A program made the translations under genes and the position numbers. From JAEUIE01 sp047602475 (GTDB lineage: Bacteria > Planctomycetota > Planctomycetia > Gemmatales > HRBIN36): DNA of 64,000 nt. The stretch covers positions 1,302,001 through 1,366,000 of the forward strand of contig JASGHE010000002.1 in assembly GCA_047602475.1 (NCBI GenBank), in the 5' to 3' direction. Shown here in pieces: positions 25,512-34,302 of the stretch; the first letter of the stretch is position 1; every line of letters starts with the position of its first letter. The notes under the pieces were generated by a model. The model was not told the DNA's origin. It searched no databases and saw only the letters and a program-made list of their open reading frames with translations.

Positions 25512-26063
25512 ATGGCGTGGGTACAAACCATCCCGGAGCAACATGCAAATGGGAAGCTTGCCAAGGTGTATGGTAAGGTTAGAGAGAGATCTGGCAAAGT
25601 CCCCAACATTGCACAACTGCAATCGCTGCGTCCTGAAACCATGAATCATGGCTTTGATCTCTACTGCCAAATCATGGATGCCCCCACGGGGATCACGAAG
25701 CGAGAGAGGATCTTCATTGCCACGGTCGTTTCGCAGGTGAATGGCTGCGTCTATTGAATGAAGTCACATGAGAATGACCTCCGGTCGGTGGTCACGAGCG
25801 ATCTGGAATGTCGATTGCTACAGACAGATTATCGACAGGCTTCGATGAGTGAACGTGAGCGAGCAATATTGGATTACGCAGTCAAGCTCACGAAAACTCC
25901 AACTGCAGCGGGTCTCCCGGATTTGGAAAGTCTGCGGCAACAAGGATTATCCGATGTTGAACTGGTCGATGCAGTTCACTGCATAGGTTACTTCAATTTC
26001 ATCAATCGTGTTTTGGATGGATTGGGAGTTGAACTGGAACCTGGAATGAAGGTGGCATCATGA
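25512..26063 (+). CDS. AhpD-like peroxidase-related selenoprotein (CVYU motif; in-frame TGA)
   Basis: 183 aa if the TGA at 25755-25757 is Sec (codon 82). Start ATG 25512 has TAGGAG 9 nt upstream. The sequence matches the uncharacterised peroxidase-related/carboxymuconolactone decarboxylase family: MAWVQTIPEQHANGKLAKVYGK, ITKRERIFIATVVSQVNGCVY-U-MKSHENDL, then LLQTDYRQASMSERERAILDYAVKLTKTPTAAG. In the family the motif is CxYCxxxH; here the second Cys is Sec (C79-V-Y-U82, His86). Both halves are in one frame with no overlap or RBS for a second start. A clean SECIS-like hairpin follows. Overlaps the methyltransferase start by 4 nt. Expected role: thiol/selenol peroxidase. Confidence 0.85.
25775..25794 (+). 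promoter_or_regulatory. Bacterial SECIS-like hairpin (AhpD-like gene)
   Basis: 8-position stem TGACCTCC / GGTGGTCA (one T-T mismatch) closed by a GGTC loop whose first base is 26 nt after the TGA. The loop sequence is the same as that in the gene at 26976. Confidence 0.6.
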
Positions 26064-26869
26064 ATCCGAATAAAGCACTATGGGAGAAAGGTGATTTCAC
26101 GCGCATCGCTGCGACAATGCGAGAGTCGGGTGAAAAAATTGTTGAGTCACTAGGAAACGTTGCAGGCTTCCATGTTCTTGACTTAGGATGTGGGGATGGA
26201 ACTACTGCTCTTCCGTTAGCTCGTCATGGCGCAAAGGTGACTGGCATCGATATTGCACAAAACCTTGTGGACGCTGGCAATCGAAGGGTAAGGGATGAGG
26301 GCTTGCAAGGTATCGTCTTCAAAATAGGCGATGCCTGCCATTTGCAAGATGTTGAAGATCACACCTTTGACCTGGCGATAAGTGTTTTCGGAGCCATGTT
26401 TGCTCCTAAACCATTCGACGTAGCCCAGGAGCTGGTTCGAGTGACCAAGCCTGGTGGTCGCATCGTCATGGGGAACTGGATACCAAATGATCCTACCTTT
26501 GTATCGCAGTTGCTGAAAATCAGTTCGGCCTATACCCCACCACCTCCGGAAGGCTTTATCAGCCCCATGCGCTGGGGTATGGAAGCTGACATTCTGGAGA
26601 GGTTTGGGCAAGCTGGTATTCCTAAAGAACGGATCACTCTGGAGAGAGAAGTCTTCCTTTTCAGCTCGAAGACTCAGGACCCAGCAGTTTTTATCGACAA
26701 CTTCATACGGTACTACGGACCAACGATGAATGCTGTGGAAGCAGCGCAAAAGACGAACAAAGCAGAAGAACTTCAACGTCAACTCGTAGATCTTGCTAAA
26801 TCTCAGAACACGACGAAAGCGGGAACACTAATCCCAGCGACATTTATGCGGGTAACAGTATCCATCTAA
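26060..26869 (+). CDS. Class I SAM-dependent methyltransferase
   Basis: 269 aa. SAM-binding motif I HVLDLGCGDGTTALPLARHG (about 38-57), acidic motif II VTGIDIAQ, and the post-motif region FDLAISVFGAMFAPKPFDVAQELVRVTKPGGRIVMGNW are typical of methyltransferase type 11/25. Starts within the AhpD-like stop (ATGA), so it is co-translated with it. Substrate not identifiable; a role in small-molecule or selenium/arsenic methylation would be speculation. Confidence 0.85.
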   Translation: MNPNKALWEKGDFTRIAATMRESGEKIVESLGNVAGFHVLDLGCGDGTTALPLARHGAKVTGIDIAQNLVDAGNRRVRDEGLQGIVFKIGDACHLQDVEDHTFDLAISVFGAMFAPKPFDVAQELVRVTKPGGRIVMGNWIPNDPTFVSQLLKISSAYTPPPPEGFISPMRWGMEADILERFGQAGIPKERITLEREVFLFSSKTQDPAVFIDNFIRYYGPTMNAVEAAQKTNKAEELQRQLVDLAKSQNTTKAGTLIPATFMRVTVSI

Positions 26870-26975
26870 AAGCAAGAGGTTGATTCAAACGCCATTGAAT
26901 CATTGCTTGTAACATTATGCCTGTTATCATAAAAGCTGTTCAGCATTTCAGTTTTCTTTTAGGAGAACCAGAATC

Positions 26976-28127
26976 ATGAATCGCATCTGGCGAGGAATAG
27001 TTTTTGGACTGTTCCTCAACATGCTGGGCGTATCGGCCTGGGCGGATGACCCGCCTAAGAAAGACGACCCGCCAGCCAAGAAGGATGATGCGGTGCAAAC
27101 GCCTGCCGAGAAGTTTGCTGCTGCCAAGAAAGCCAACGATGAAGCCAACGTAGCCTTCAACAAGGTAATTGCGGAATTACAAAAAAAGAAAGAAAAGCTG
27201 AGCCTGGAAAACAAGGACCTCAACGAAGCATATCAGGTTCGTAATAAGACAACCCAAGCATTGGTGAAAGCTGCAGAAGAACTTGCCAAAGCCGAGCCTA
27301 CCAGTCCAGCCGGGTTGGAAGCACTCAACGCAGTTATCAGCTTTGGCAATCCATCACCGGCTATCATCAAGTTGCTTACCGAGCATCATGCAGCCAGCCC
27401 CAAAGTCGGCCAGATCATTGGACGATTTTATTACAGTCGAGAAACAAGCGATCTCGCTGCGTTGATGAATAAGATCATCGAAGTGAATCCCAGCCGAGAC
27501 ATCCAAGCAAATGCAATGATGACTCTGGCTAGGATGAAGATGGAATCAAAGCCCGAGGAAGCGGAGAAACTTTTTGAAACTATAATGGAAAAGTACAAGG
27601 ACTTGCCAAAATTTGACACTGGCCTGGGTAAACGGGCAGGTGGCAATCTCTTTGAACTACGGAATCTGCAAATTGGAAAAGTAGTGCCTGAAATCGAAGG
27701 TGAAGACGTGGATGGCAAGAAGTTCAAAATCAGTGACTATCGCGGCAAAGTAGTCATGCTTGATTTCTGGGGACATTGGTGAGGCCCCTGCGTGGCTATG
27801 TTTCCACACGAGCGGTCGCTCGTTAAGCGCATGGAAGGCAAACCTTTCGCATTGGTAGGCATCAACAGCGATAGTGACAAAGAAGACCTGATAAAGAAGA
27901 ACCAGGAACAGCAAATCACTTGGCGTTCCTTCTGGTGCGGCACCAAGGGCACCAGCGGAGACATTCCATCGAAATGGAATGTCAATAGTTGGCCAACTCT
28001 GTACTTCATCGATCACAAAGGTGTGATCCGGCAGAAAAATCTTCGCGATGAAAAGAAGATGGACGAGTTTCTCGACAAGCTGGTCGAGGAGGCGGAGAAG
28101 GACGTCAAAGGGAGTGGAACGAGATAG
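26976..28127 (+). CDS. TlpA/thioredoxin-like secreted selenoprotein (WUGPC motif; in-frame TGA)
   Basis: 383 aa if the TGA at 27780-27782 is Sec (codon 269). Signal peptide MNRIWRGIVFGLFLNMLGVSAWAD, a Lys/Asp-rich linker and a helical repeat region (30-215) precede a redoxin domain: IGKVVPEIEGEDVDGKKF, SDYRGKVVMLDFWGHW-U-GPCVAMFP. The active site is the standard WCGPC of TlpA-like proteins with Sec in place of the first, attacking Cys. The frame continues with ALVGINSDSDKEDLI, WRSFWCG and NVNSWPTLYFIDHKGVIRQ, all canonical. A perfect SECIS-like hairpin is 32 nt after the TGA. Expected role: periplasmic thiol-disulfide exchange. Confidence 0.88.
27808..27823 (+). promoter_or_regulatory. Bacterial SECIS-like hairpin (TlpA-like gene)
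   Basis: Perfect 6-bp stem ACGAGC / GCTCGT with GGTC loop. The loop begins 32 nt after the TGA and starts with G, as expected for bacterial SECIS. Same loop as in the AhpD-like gene. Confidence 0.65.
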
Positions 28128-28143
28128 TCATGAGGTGAAAAGC

Positions 28144-28174
28144 AAGAGGTTACCGGCCCAGCTGGTAACCTCTT
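28144..28174 (+). terminator. Terminator hairpin after TlpA-like gene
   Basis: 11-bp arms AAGAGGTTACC / GGTAACCTCTT with a 9-nt loop; no T run follows. The missing T run is what would be expected if an intron had inserted at the base of the terminator stem. Confidence 0.6.
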
Positions 28175-28510
28175 GGCGTTTGAAAGGTGACTAAAGAGGG
28201 CAGCTCAGAAGCCGCCCCTAGAGAATTATCGTTACAGCACCAGTCACTTACTTACCGCCGAGTCTGCGAACTGATCACACGTGGCCTAAACTGGGTGCGA
28301 GCCAGTGTCTCCAAAGGTGGGGGCCCTCGTGGAATGCCGGCAGCAGCCACATGAACCAGGCGATCTCCAACTGTTGGCTTCAAGAACAGGGACTCGTCAA
28401 CCTATTTGAACGGATGAAGATTAAGTTGCGCTCAACCTGAACCGCTGTATACGGAACCGTACGTACGGTGGGGTGGGAGTACGGCGGGTGCAACCCCGCC
28501 TCCTCCGCGT
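28175..28510 (+). mobile_element. Remnant of a group II (class C-like) intron: RT C-terminus plus domains V/VI
   Basis: Directly behind a terminator stem, as group IIC introns insert. Frame 28258-28440 reads RWGPSWNAGSSHMNQAISNC and ends QGLVNLFERMKIKLRST-stop, the recognisable C-terminus of group II intron reverse transcriptases (GPWWNAG..HMN.A....). About 28437-28475 is domain V-like: GTATACGG pairs with CCGTACGTAC leaving a 2-nt bulge. GGCGGG/CCCGCC at 28483-28500 resembles domain VI. The 5' domains and most of the RT are missing, so it is immobile. Confidence 0.7.
28258..28440 (+). pseudogene. Group II intron reverse transcriptase/maturase, C-terminal remnant
   Basis: About 60 codons homologous to the end of intron-encoded proteins, ending in LRST and TGA at 28438-28440 just before domain V. 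No start codon, RT motifs (YADD) or X/maturase core are present. Confidence 0.65.
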
Positions 28511-28512
28511 TG

Positions 28513-29067
28513 TTATCCCGGGTAAAACCTCTTCGCCACAATGCGAACGAGCTTATTATCTTTACCTTCTCGCTTGATTTCGCCTTCGACAGTGATGATG
28601 CTGCCAGGCTTAAGGTCTTTGAAGCCTTCAAGAGTGGTTTGGATGATGGCACCAGACTGATCCACCAATTCGACTCGGACACCATGGGCATCGAGGACTT
28701 TGCGGCAACTGGGACAGGTGGCTGCGTCTTCACAGGCTAGTTCGTCTTTGATCTCTTCGCGAGCAAGGGCTTCTGGTGACAGCATGATGAAGGTGGCCAG
28801 GGCTGCGTTAAAGGGCTTCACGTTATCCGGAGGCAGCTTGCCGGAGACGATCACGATTTCGCCTGCCTTGCGCTGCAAGGCTTCGGCGACAGAGATGACC
28901 GCTGCTGGTTTCTGGGCCATCAGTGCCGGCTTGAACAACTCAGTCTGAGCACCATCCGTTGCTGCTTGAGAGGTGTTCGTTGGTTTAGCAGGATCACGTT
29001 TGGCCTGGGGCGCTTCGCTACACCCGGTGGCAACGAGCAGCAAGGCACAGAAGTAGAAAGAACGCAT
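28513..29067 (-). CDS. Putative lipoprotein with OB-fold-like C-terminus
   Basis: 184 aa from ATG 29067 (GGAGG 5 nt upstream; an in-frame ATG at 29079 lies before the Shine-Dalgarno). The N-terminus MRSFYFCALLLVATGCSEAP is a lipoprotein-type signal with Cys16. A CPSCRK pair (ATCPSCRKVLDAHG) could bind metal or be redox active. The C-terminal AIIQTTLEGFKDLKPGSIITVEGEIKREGKDNKLVRIVAKRFYPG has OB-fold-like strands. Last gene of the ABC exporter operon, 30 bp after the second permease. Confidence 0.65.
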   Translation of the reverse strand: MRSFYFCALLLVATGCSEAPQAKRDPAKPTNTSQAATDGAQTELFKPALMAQKPAAVISVAEALQRKAGEIVIVSGKLPPDNVKPFNAALATFIMLSPEALAREEIKDELACEDAATCPSCRKVLDAHGVRVELVDQSGAIIQTTLEGFKDLKPGSIITVEGEIKREGKDNKLVRIVAKRFYPG

Positions 29068-29097
29068 GTAAGCCTCCATAGTGAAAGAGAAGATCAG

Positions 29098-30285
29098 TTA
29101 AACCGCTTTGAGAGCATCGACGATGCTCAGGCGAAACGCTCGCCAAGCGGGTGGGATGGCTCCGAGAAGCCCGAGACCCAGTCCGACAGAACAGCCAATC
29201 AAGATCGCTGTCCGGTCGAGTTGTAAGGAAAACGCTCCCATCGTGAATCGCACTGCCACACCTTGCAGGAGGAAGAGAGCAAGAGCGGTGGCAGCTAATG
29301 TCGCCAGGGCAGCAAGGATGACCGACTCCTGCAACAAGCTGGCTGCGATGGCACGGCGGGAGAAGCCGATGGATTGCAAGGCTGCGAATTCACGCACCCG
29401 ACCAGCCACGGCTGCATACATAGTGTTCATCGCTCCACAGGCCCCGGCCAGAGCGACAAGCCCCAGGAGCAGCCAGGTCATGGTTCGCATGAGCCCATAG
29501 TGCTTCTGCAAAGAGGCGTAATACTCAGCCTCCTGGCTTCCCATGAGTTCCAGATCAGGCCGGCGATTGCGGCAGAAGTAATCGACGAAACCCATTTGTT
29601 TGTTGCGATCACCAGCAGGATCAAACCGCATGGCGACGATGCTGATGTCGTTCGGCCGTTTCATGGCCACCTTCAATTCATCCAGCGGCATCCATAGTTC
29701 TGCTTCGAGCAGGGTTCCCGGTGCTGCGAAGCGGCCACTGATCTTCCAGGGCTTGCCTTCGATCAGAATCGATCCGCCAACAGGGAGATCGTTCATGGAA
29801 AGACCCAGCTTGGTGGCAGCCAGCCGGCCGATGAGTACCTCACCGGGCTTGGGCAAGGTTCCTTCCAGTAGAAAGACCTGACGTCGAACCAGAAAGACCT
29901 TCTGGAAATCAATGCCTCGCAAGACCGCCAGTTGTGCGCCGCTTTGTGATTCAGGCAGACCTACCCGGCTGGCGATGGTCAATTCCGGAGAGACTGCGGG
30001 AGTCGTTCCATACTTGACGAGATGTGCCGAAAACTCGGTGCGGGCCAGCGTGGTGACCTCGTCGCTGATCGACGAGTTCTCCAGGTTCTCAGCAGAGTTG
30101 ACATTGTGAATCATCACCACTTCCGGATCGCCGCTCTGCTGCAGGCTTTTCTCCAGCCCTCGAACAAAGCCGACGACGAGGAATAACAGAAACACGACCA
30201 GTGTCAGCCCCAATGCGGTGAGCAAGGTACGGATCGGCCTCCGCATCAGGTTTCGTACACCATAATCCCACGGCAGCAGTTTCAT
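29098..30285 (-). CDS. MacB/FtsX-family ABC transporter permease
   Basis: 395 aa from ATG 30285 (5 nt after the upstream stop; the frame is open to 30318). One N-terminal TM (TLLTALGLTLVVFLLFLVVGFV), a large periplasmic MacB_PCD-like domain (about 50-270), then three C-terminal TMs with the FtsX signature (TWLLLGLVALAGACGAMNTMYAAVAGRVREFAALQSIGFSRRAI). Partner of the permease at 30290 and the ATPase at 31429 in a DevBCA/MacAB-like exporter. Probably heterodimeric. Confidence 0.9.
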   Translation of the reverse strand: MKLLPWDYGVRNLMRRPIRTLLTALGLTLVVFLLFLVVGFVRGLEKSLQQSGDPEVVMIHNVNSAENLENSSISDEVTTLARTEFSAHLVKYGTTPAVSPELTIASRVGLPESQSGAQLAVLRGIDFQKVFLVRRQVFLLEGTLPKPGEVLIGRLAATKLGLSMNDLPVGGSILIEGKPWKISGRFAAPGTLLEAELWMPLDELKVAMKRPNDISIVAMRFDPAGDRNKQMGFVDYFCRNRRPDLELMGSQEAEYYASLQKHYGLMRTMTWLLLGLVALAGACGAMNTMYAAVAGRVREFAALQSIGFSRRAIAASLLQESVILAALATLAATALALFLLQGVAVRFTMGAFSLQLDRTAILIGCSVGLGLGLLGAIPPAWRAFRLSIVDALKAV

Positions 30286-30289
30286 AGTC

Positions 30290-31423
30290 TCACCGCAAGG
30301 AGTTGACGATTTCAGCACGGCCGGCCTGCCAGGCGGGGACCAACCCCGCGATCAGGCCAATGAGGGCAGAGAGACCCAGGCCCCAGATCAGCAATTGAGG
30401 AGAGGCGATGAAATCAACACTCACTCCTTCGGTGGAAATGCTCAGCGGTTGCCAGGTCAGCCACGCGACACAGGCGAGCGTACCAAGGATGCCACCTATC
30501 AGGCTGATCAAGGTGCTTTCGGTCAACATCAAGAAGACGATACGCCAGCTGGAGAAGCCAATCGTTTGCAGAACCGCATGTTCTTTAACGCGATCCTGAG
30601 CAGCCATGATGACGGAGTTGGCGGCCAGGACGACGACTACACCGATGCAGACGAAGCCCAGCCAGCGAGTCATGCCGATTAGGTCCAAGAGGTCAGCCAG
30701 GACGTTCTGGAAGTGGGCCTTCTGGGGCTTGGTTTCGGTGATGATTTCAAAGCGGTCTTTGATCTTCGCATCGATGGCCGCTGCGACTTTCTCAGCCTGC
30801 AAGGGATCGGTCACGCTCACCTCATAGAGTGTGGCATGCAGGTCCTGATGATGCTGATTGTTGTTGAGCAGTTCAATGTGGGTGTAGATGACATTCTCTT
30901 CGCCAGCCACTTCGGAGGTAAAGATGCCAGCAACGGTGACGTTCACCCCGGCGATGGTGAACGACTGCCCGGTCTTGATGCCTCGTCGTTCAGCAATCCG
31001 CCTGCCTACCAGACCTGCATCAGTGCGGCTGGCAAACGCTGCCCAGTCGCCACTGAGAAATCGTACATGCGGACGTACTCTGGAAAGCGACTTGGCGGGA
31101 ACGCCGTGGAAGACGACCGTATCGAGACTGGCCCTGCAGTTGTTGACCACCACTTTGACAGGAAGCACATCCTTGACCCCTGGTATGCCACGAATCACCT
31201 CTTCATAGAAGATCGGCACTTGGCTCGAACTGGGGCAGAAGCGATAGGACTGGAAGACAATCAGGCGATCATCCTGCGATTGTAACAGTTGGTGAAGGCC
31301 TGACTGAATGGAGAAGACGAAAAGGAACAGCAGCATCAGGAGCGCTGTACCAAGGATGGTCATGAAGCTGCGAACCCGGTGGCCGAGCAGGTTCTTCAGG
31401 ATGTACGGAATGAACTTGAGCAT
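30290..31423 (-). CDS. MacB/FtsX-family ABC transporter permease
   Basis: 377 aa from ATG 31423 (GGAG 8 nt upstream; a GTG at 31432 overlaps the ATPase stop). N-terminal TM FMTILGTALLMLLFLFVFSI, periplasmic domain, then three TMs (LGFVCIGVVVVLAANSVIMAAQDRVKEHAVLQTIGFSSWRIVFLM; LISLIGGILGTLACVAWL; LLIWGLGLSALIGLIAGLVPAWQAGRAEIV). The FtsX core is the same as in the gene at 29098, so the pair is an old duplication. Confidence 0.9.
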   Translation of the reverse strand: MLKFIPYILKNLLGHRVRSFMTILGTALLMLLFLFVFSIQSGLHQLLQSQDDRLIVFQSYRFCPSSSQVPIFYEEVIRGIPGVKDVLPVKVVVNNCRASLDTVVFHGVPAKSLSRVRPHVRFLSGDWAAFASRTDAGLVGRRIAERRGIKTGQSFTIAGVNVTVAGIFTSEVAGEENVIYTHIELLNNNQHHQDLHATLYEVSVTDPLQAEKVAAAIDAKIKDRFEIITETKPQKAHFQNVLADLLDLIGMTRWLGFVCIGVVVVLAANSVIMAAQDRVKEHAVLQTIGFSSWRIVFLMLTESTLISLIGGILGTLACVAWLTWQPLSISTEGVSVDFIASPQLLIWGLGLSALIGLIAGLVPAWQAGRAEIVNSLR

Positions 31424-31428
31424 GTTGA

Positions 31429-32169
31429 TCACTCCGAAGCCAGTTGACGTGAACGGGGGCTGGACTTCACACCGTTGAATGAAACGACATGCAACTGATC
31501 ATCGACGAGCTTGCCCTTTTCCAGCTTCACCAGTCGATTGGCTACCGAAGCGGCTTTGGGATCATGCGTGACCATGACCAGGGTCTTGCCCATCTCTTCG
31601 TTGAGCCGTTTGAGCAAGGCGAGCGTGGCGGTGGCAGTCTCAGCATCGAGATCGCCGGTCGGTTCATCAGCCACGATGATAGTCGGGTCAGCAACGATGG
31701 CTCGGGCGATAGCGACCCGCTGCTCCTGTCCACCGGAGAGTTGGCGGGGATAGTGGTCATAACGGTCGATGAGGCTGACCGCTTCCAGCGCCACCTGCAC
31801 CCGTTTGCGTCTCTCGGAACTGGAGATGGGGAGCAGTAAGAGTGGCAGTTCGATGTTCTCGAAGGCGGTCAGTACCGGAATCAGATTGTAGAGCTGGAAG
31901 ATGTAGCCAACGTGATGGGCACGCCAGGCTGCGAGCTTATTGCGTGAGAGCTTGGCGAGGTTCTGCCCTGCGACGTGGATGGATCCCTGGGTAGGGCGGT
32001 CGATGCCTGCGATCAGGTTCAATAGCGTCGTTTTCCCGGAGCCGGAGGGGCCCATTAATGCAACGAATTCTCCCGCTGCCACGCTGAGACTCAGATCACG
32101 AAGAACAGGAACGTCTTGCGTTCCCTTCTTGTAGACCTTGGAGAGTTGCTCGATTTCGACGAGTGCCAT
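31429..32169 (-). CDS. ABC transporter ATP-binding protein (LolD/MacB type)
   Basis: 246 aa from ATG 32169 (AGGA 6 nt upstream). Walker A GPSGSGKTTLLN, Q-loop FQLYNLIPVLTAFENIELPL, signature LSGGQEQRVAIARAI, Walker B IIVADEPTGDLD, switch His in VMVTHDPKAA: all motifs intact. The stop overlaps the start region of the first permease. Energises the two FtsX-type permeases. Confidence 0.95.
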   Translation of the reverse strand: MALVEIEQLSKVYKKGTQDVPVLRDLSLSVAAGEFVALMGPSGSGKTTLLNLIAGIDRPTQGSIHVAGQNLAKLSRNKLAAWRAHHVGYIFQLYNLIPVLTAFENIELPLLLLPISSSERRKRVQVALEAVSLIDRYDHYPRQLSGGQEQRVAIARAIVADPTIIVADEPTGDLDAETATATLALLKRLNEEMGKTLVMVTHDPKAASVANRLVKLEKGKLVDDQLHVVSFNGVKSSPRSRQLASE

Positions 32170-32179
32170 GACTGTTCCT

Positions 32180-33724
32180 TTAGCGATCTTCGCCGGTGAT
32201 GGTGACTCGTTGATGGGGTTTGAGTTGCTCCGTGCCACTGGTGATGAGCTTGTCGGTGGGGAGTAACCCGCTGACGAGTTCGACTGTCTCTTCAGTGCGT
32301 TCCTTTTCTCCAGTTGCCAGCACTACTGCTTTGATGATGGCTGTGCCGTTCAGTTGATCGACCACCCAGACACGTGCCTGGTCGCCTTCCCATTGGATGA
32401 AGCGACGAGGGATAATCAGCCGCTCAACCGCTTGTTGCTTTGATGCAGCTTCCTTCTTGGGTGAGATGAACCGTACACTGGCGATCATTTCGGGCCTGAG
32501 CTGCGGAGGCGAATGATCAGGCAACGCGACTTTCACCGGGACACTGTTACGTGCAACGTTGGCGAAGTGAGTATCGTAGAGGACGGTTCCTTGCAGCTTC
32601 TTGCCAGGCAGCACGTCTTCGATTTCGACGATGGCCGGCTGACCATTCTGTACAAACTGGAACTTGGTGATGGGAACCTCGACACGCACTTGCAACCTGG
32701 CAGGATCGTAGAGAGTTACCGCTGTCGCCTTCTGCTCGCCGGCAGTGTTCTTGCCGCCGCCACCCATGATGTAGCCGACACGCACATGCAACTGCATGAC
32801 CACGCCATCAGAGGGGGAGAAGATTCTGGTACGGTCCAGTTCTAGTTGAGCTTTGCGTACTTCCACGTCAGCATCAGAGACTTCGTGCTGGGCTTCTTCG
32901 AGCTTCGCCTGGAAACTCTTCACATCAGCCAGTGCGGTTGAACGCAGCGCCTCGGCTTGTCTGATCCGGACAGCGGCATTGGTTTTGGTCTTGGCCAGCT
33001 TGGCTTTGGCGCTTTCGATCTCGGCCCGGATGACGTTCAGATCCTGTCGAGCCTTGTTCAACTTGACATCGCTCTGAATGACGCCGTTCTTGATCAGTTC
33101 TTCCTGAACTTTGACCCCTTGCTCAGCGGTTGCCAGGTGAGCTTCGGTTTTGATTACTTCGCTGGTTTCGTAGCGGATATCGGATTCACTTTCTTCTTTT
33201 GCAGAAAGAATGGTCGATTCAGCGTTCTTCGACGCTACCTCCGCCTTGTTGATATCGGCCTGTACAGAAGCAATGGCTGCTTTTCGACGCGCCAGTTTCT
33301 TCTGTAACGCTTCCAGATCGAGCTTGGCTTTTTCGTCATCGAGCACAACCAGGAGTTGCTTGGCTTTGACAGCATCGCCCGGATTGACCAACACCTCTTT
33401 GATGCGGTACATACCTTCCGTCTGGATCGGAACATCTACCGGGAGCGGACGAGGCTCGATCCAACCATTGGCTTTGAAGAGTTCCTGACCGCTGTTCCCG
33501 ACTGTCGAGCTTCGCAGTTGAACAGGAACGACACGGACGGATGCCGGAGGAACCAAGCGATCCCACGACGACCAGGCCAGCACGCCGGTAAAGCCGCCGA
33601 GAAGCAGCAGGGGCAGTACGACTCGGCTGCCCCACCGGCGGGGAAGTCGAAGTGTCGGTTGGCTGGTGCTGGTTTCCGAACGAACGACCCGTAACGCTCC
33701 CAGGTCTGCATGGGGATTGGCCAT
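32180..33724 (-). CDS. HlyD/MacA-type periplasmic adaptor of ABC exporter
   Basis: 514 aa from ATG 33724 (GAGG 8 nt upstream). One N-terminal TM (VVLPLLLLGGFTGVLAW), a biotinyl-lipoyl half-motif (INxG-like VNPGDAVKAKQLLVVLDDEKA), a long coiled coil (about 125-265: LARRKAAIASVQADINKAEVASKN...), then a barrel/MP region (VKVALPDHSPPQLRPEMIASVRF). First gene of the operon with the ATPase, two permeases and lipoprotein. No outer-membrane TolC gene is in this operon, though two lie at 46-49 kb. Confidence 0.9.
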   Translation of the reverse strand: MANPHADLGALRVVRSETSTSQPTLRLPRRWGSRVVLPLLLLGGFTGVLAWSSWDRLVPPASVRVVPVQLRSSTVGNSGQELFKANGWIEPRPLPVDVPIQTEGMYRIKEVLVNPGDAVKAKQLLVVLDDEKAKLDLEALQKKLARRKAAIASVQADINKAEVASKNAESTILSAKEESESDIRYETSEVIKTEAHLATAEQGVKVQEELIKNGVIQSDVKLNKARQDLNVIRAEIESAKAKLAKTKTNAAVRIRQAEALRSTALADVKSFQAKLEEAQHEVSDADVEVRKAQLELDRTRIFSPSDGVVMQLHVRVGYIMGGGGKNTAGEQKATAVTLYDPARLQVRVEVPITKFQFVQNGQPAIVEIEDVLPGKKLQGTVLYDTHFANVARNSVPVKVALPDHSPPQLRPEMIASVRFISPKKEAASKQQAVERLIIPRRFIQWEGDQARVWVVDQLNGTAIIKAVVLATGEKERTEETVELVSGLLPTDKLITSGTEQLKPHQRVTITGEDR

Positions 33725-33830
33725 GATCGTGGCCTCGTAATGCGAGAAGTAGAAATGCAACACGAAGAGATAGCACCGTCGGGGTCAGTCCGATGTGCCA
33801 TCAGCTATTAGTGAAAGGATGGGACGCTAC

Positions 33831-34199
33831 TTAGCGGGGAGGGCGATCAATACCCTGCTTGAAACCATCTTGCTTATTGAACGATGCACCGACGTTAATG
33901 TGAAAGGAGACTACCTGTACCATCCCCACTTGCACTACAGGCGTCAGCGGAACATAGCCGACGGCGATGATTCCACAGAGACAATTGCAGGGTGATGATT
34001 TCTGGCTACCTTCCAACGGTTGAGCTGGCTTGGGCGTAGCTGGCGCTTTCCTGCAACATTCGCATATTTCTTCTTCTTCTGGCTCGGACGATGTGTTACC
34101 AATCACCGGCGCGGCACAGGACGCCTGCAATCTGCATAACGGAGCATGCAGATGAAGCGTGGCGAGGATCAAAATGAATCGGAACACCTTATCCAACAT
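33831..34199 (-). CDS. Small secreted Cys-rich protein, unknown
   Basis: 122 aa. A hydrophobic N-terminus (MLDKVFRFILILATLHLHAP) suggests export. A cluster EPEEEEICECCRKAP and PCNCLCGI gives seven Cys in about 35 residues, possibly a metal site. The C-terminal region (VGYVPLTPVVQVGMVQVVSFHINVGASF) is strand-like. Located upstream of the ABC exporter adaptor on the same strand, about 100 bp away. No family recognised. Confidence 0.55.
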   Translation of the reverse strand: MLDKVFRFILILATLHLHAPLCRLQASCAAPVIGNTSSEPEEEEICECCRKAPATPKPAQPLEGSQKSSPCNCLCGIIAVGYVPLTPVVQVGMVQVVSFHINVGASFNKQDGFKQGIDRPPR

Positions 34200-34302
34200 G
34201 TTTTCATCTTAACAAAAGAGGCTACATCCTCAATGGCAGATTCTGCTCTCATAGCATTCACTGCTGAATGATCGCACACGCCCGTTAAGCTTTTACTTTT
34301 GT

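Noticed and set aside
25446..25757. AhpD-like gene as two separate genes split at TGA 25755
   Set aside because: The break is inside the CxYC motif, with no start signal after it, and the family domain continues in the same frame. Sec explains it better.
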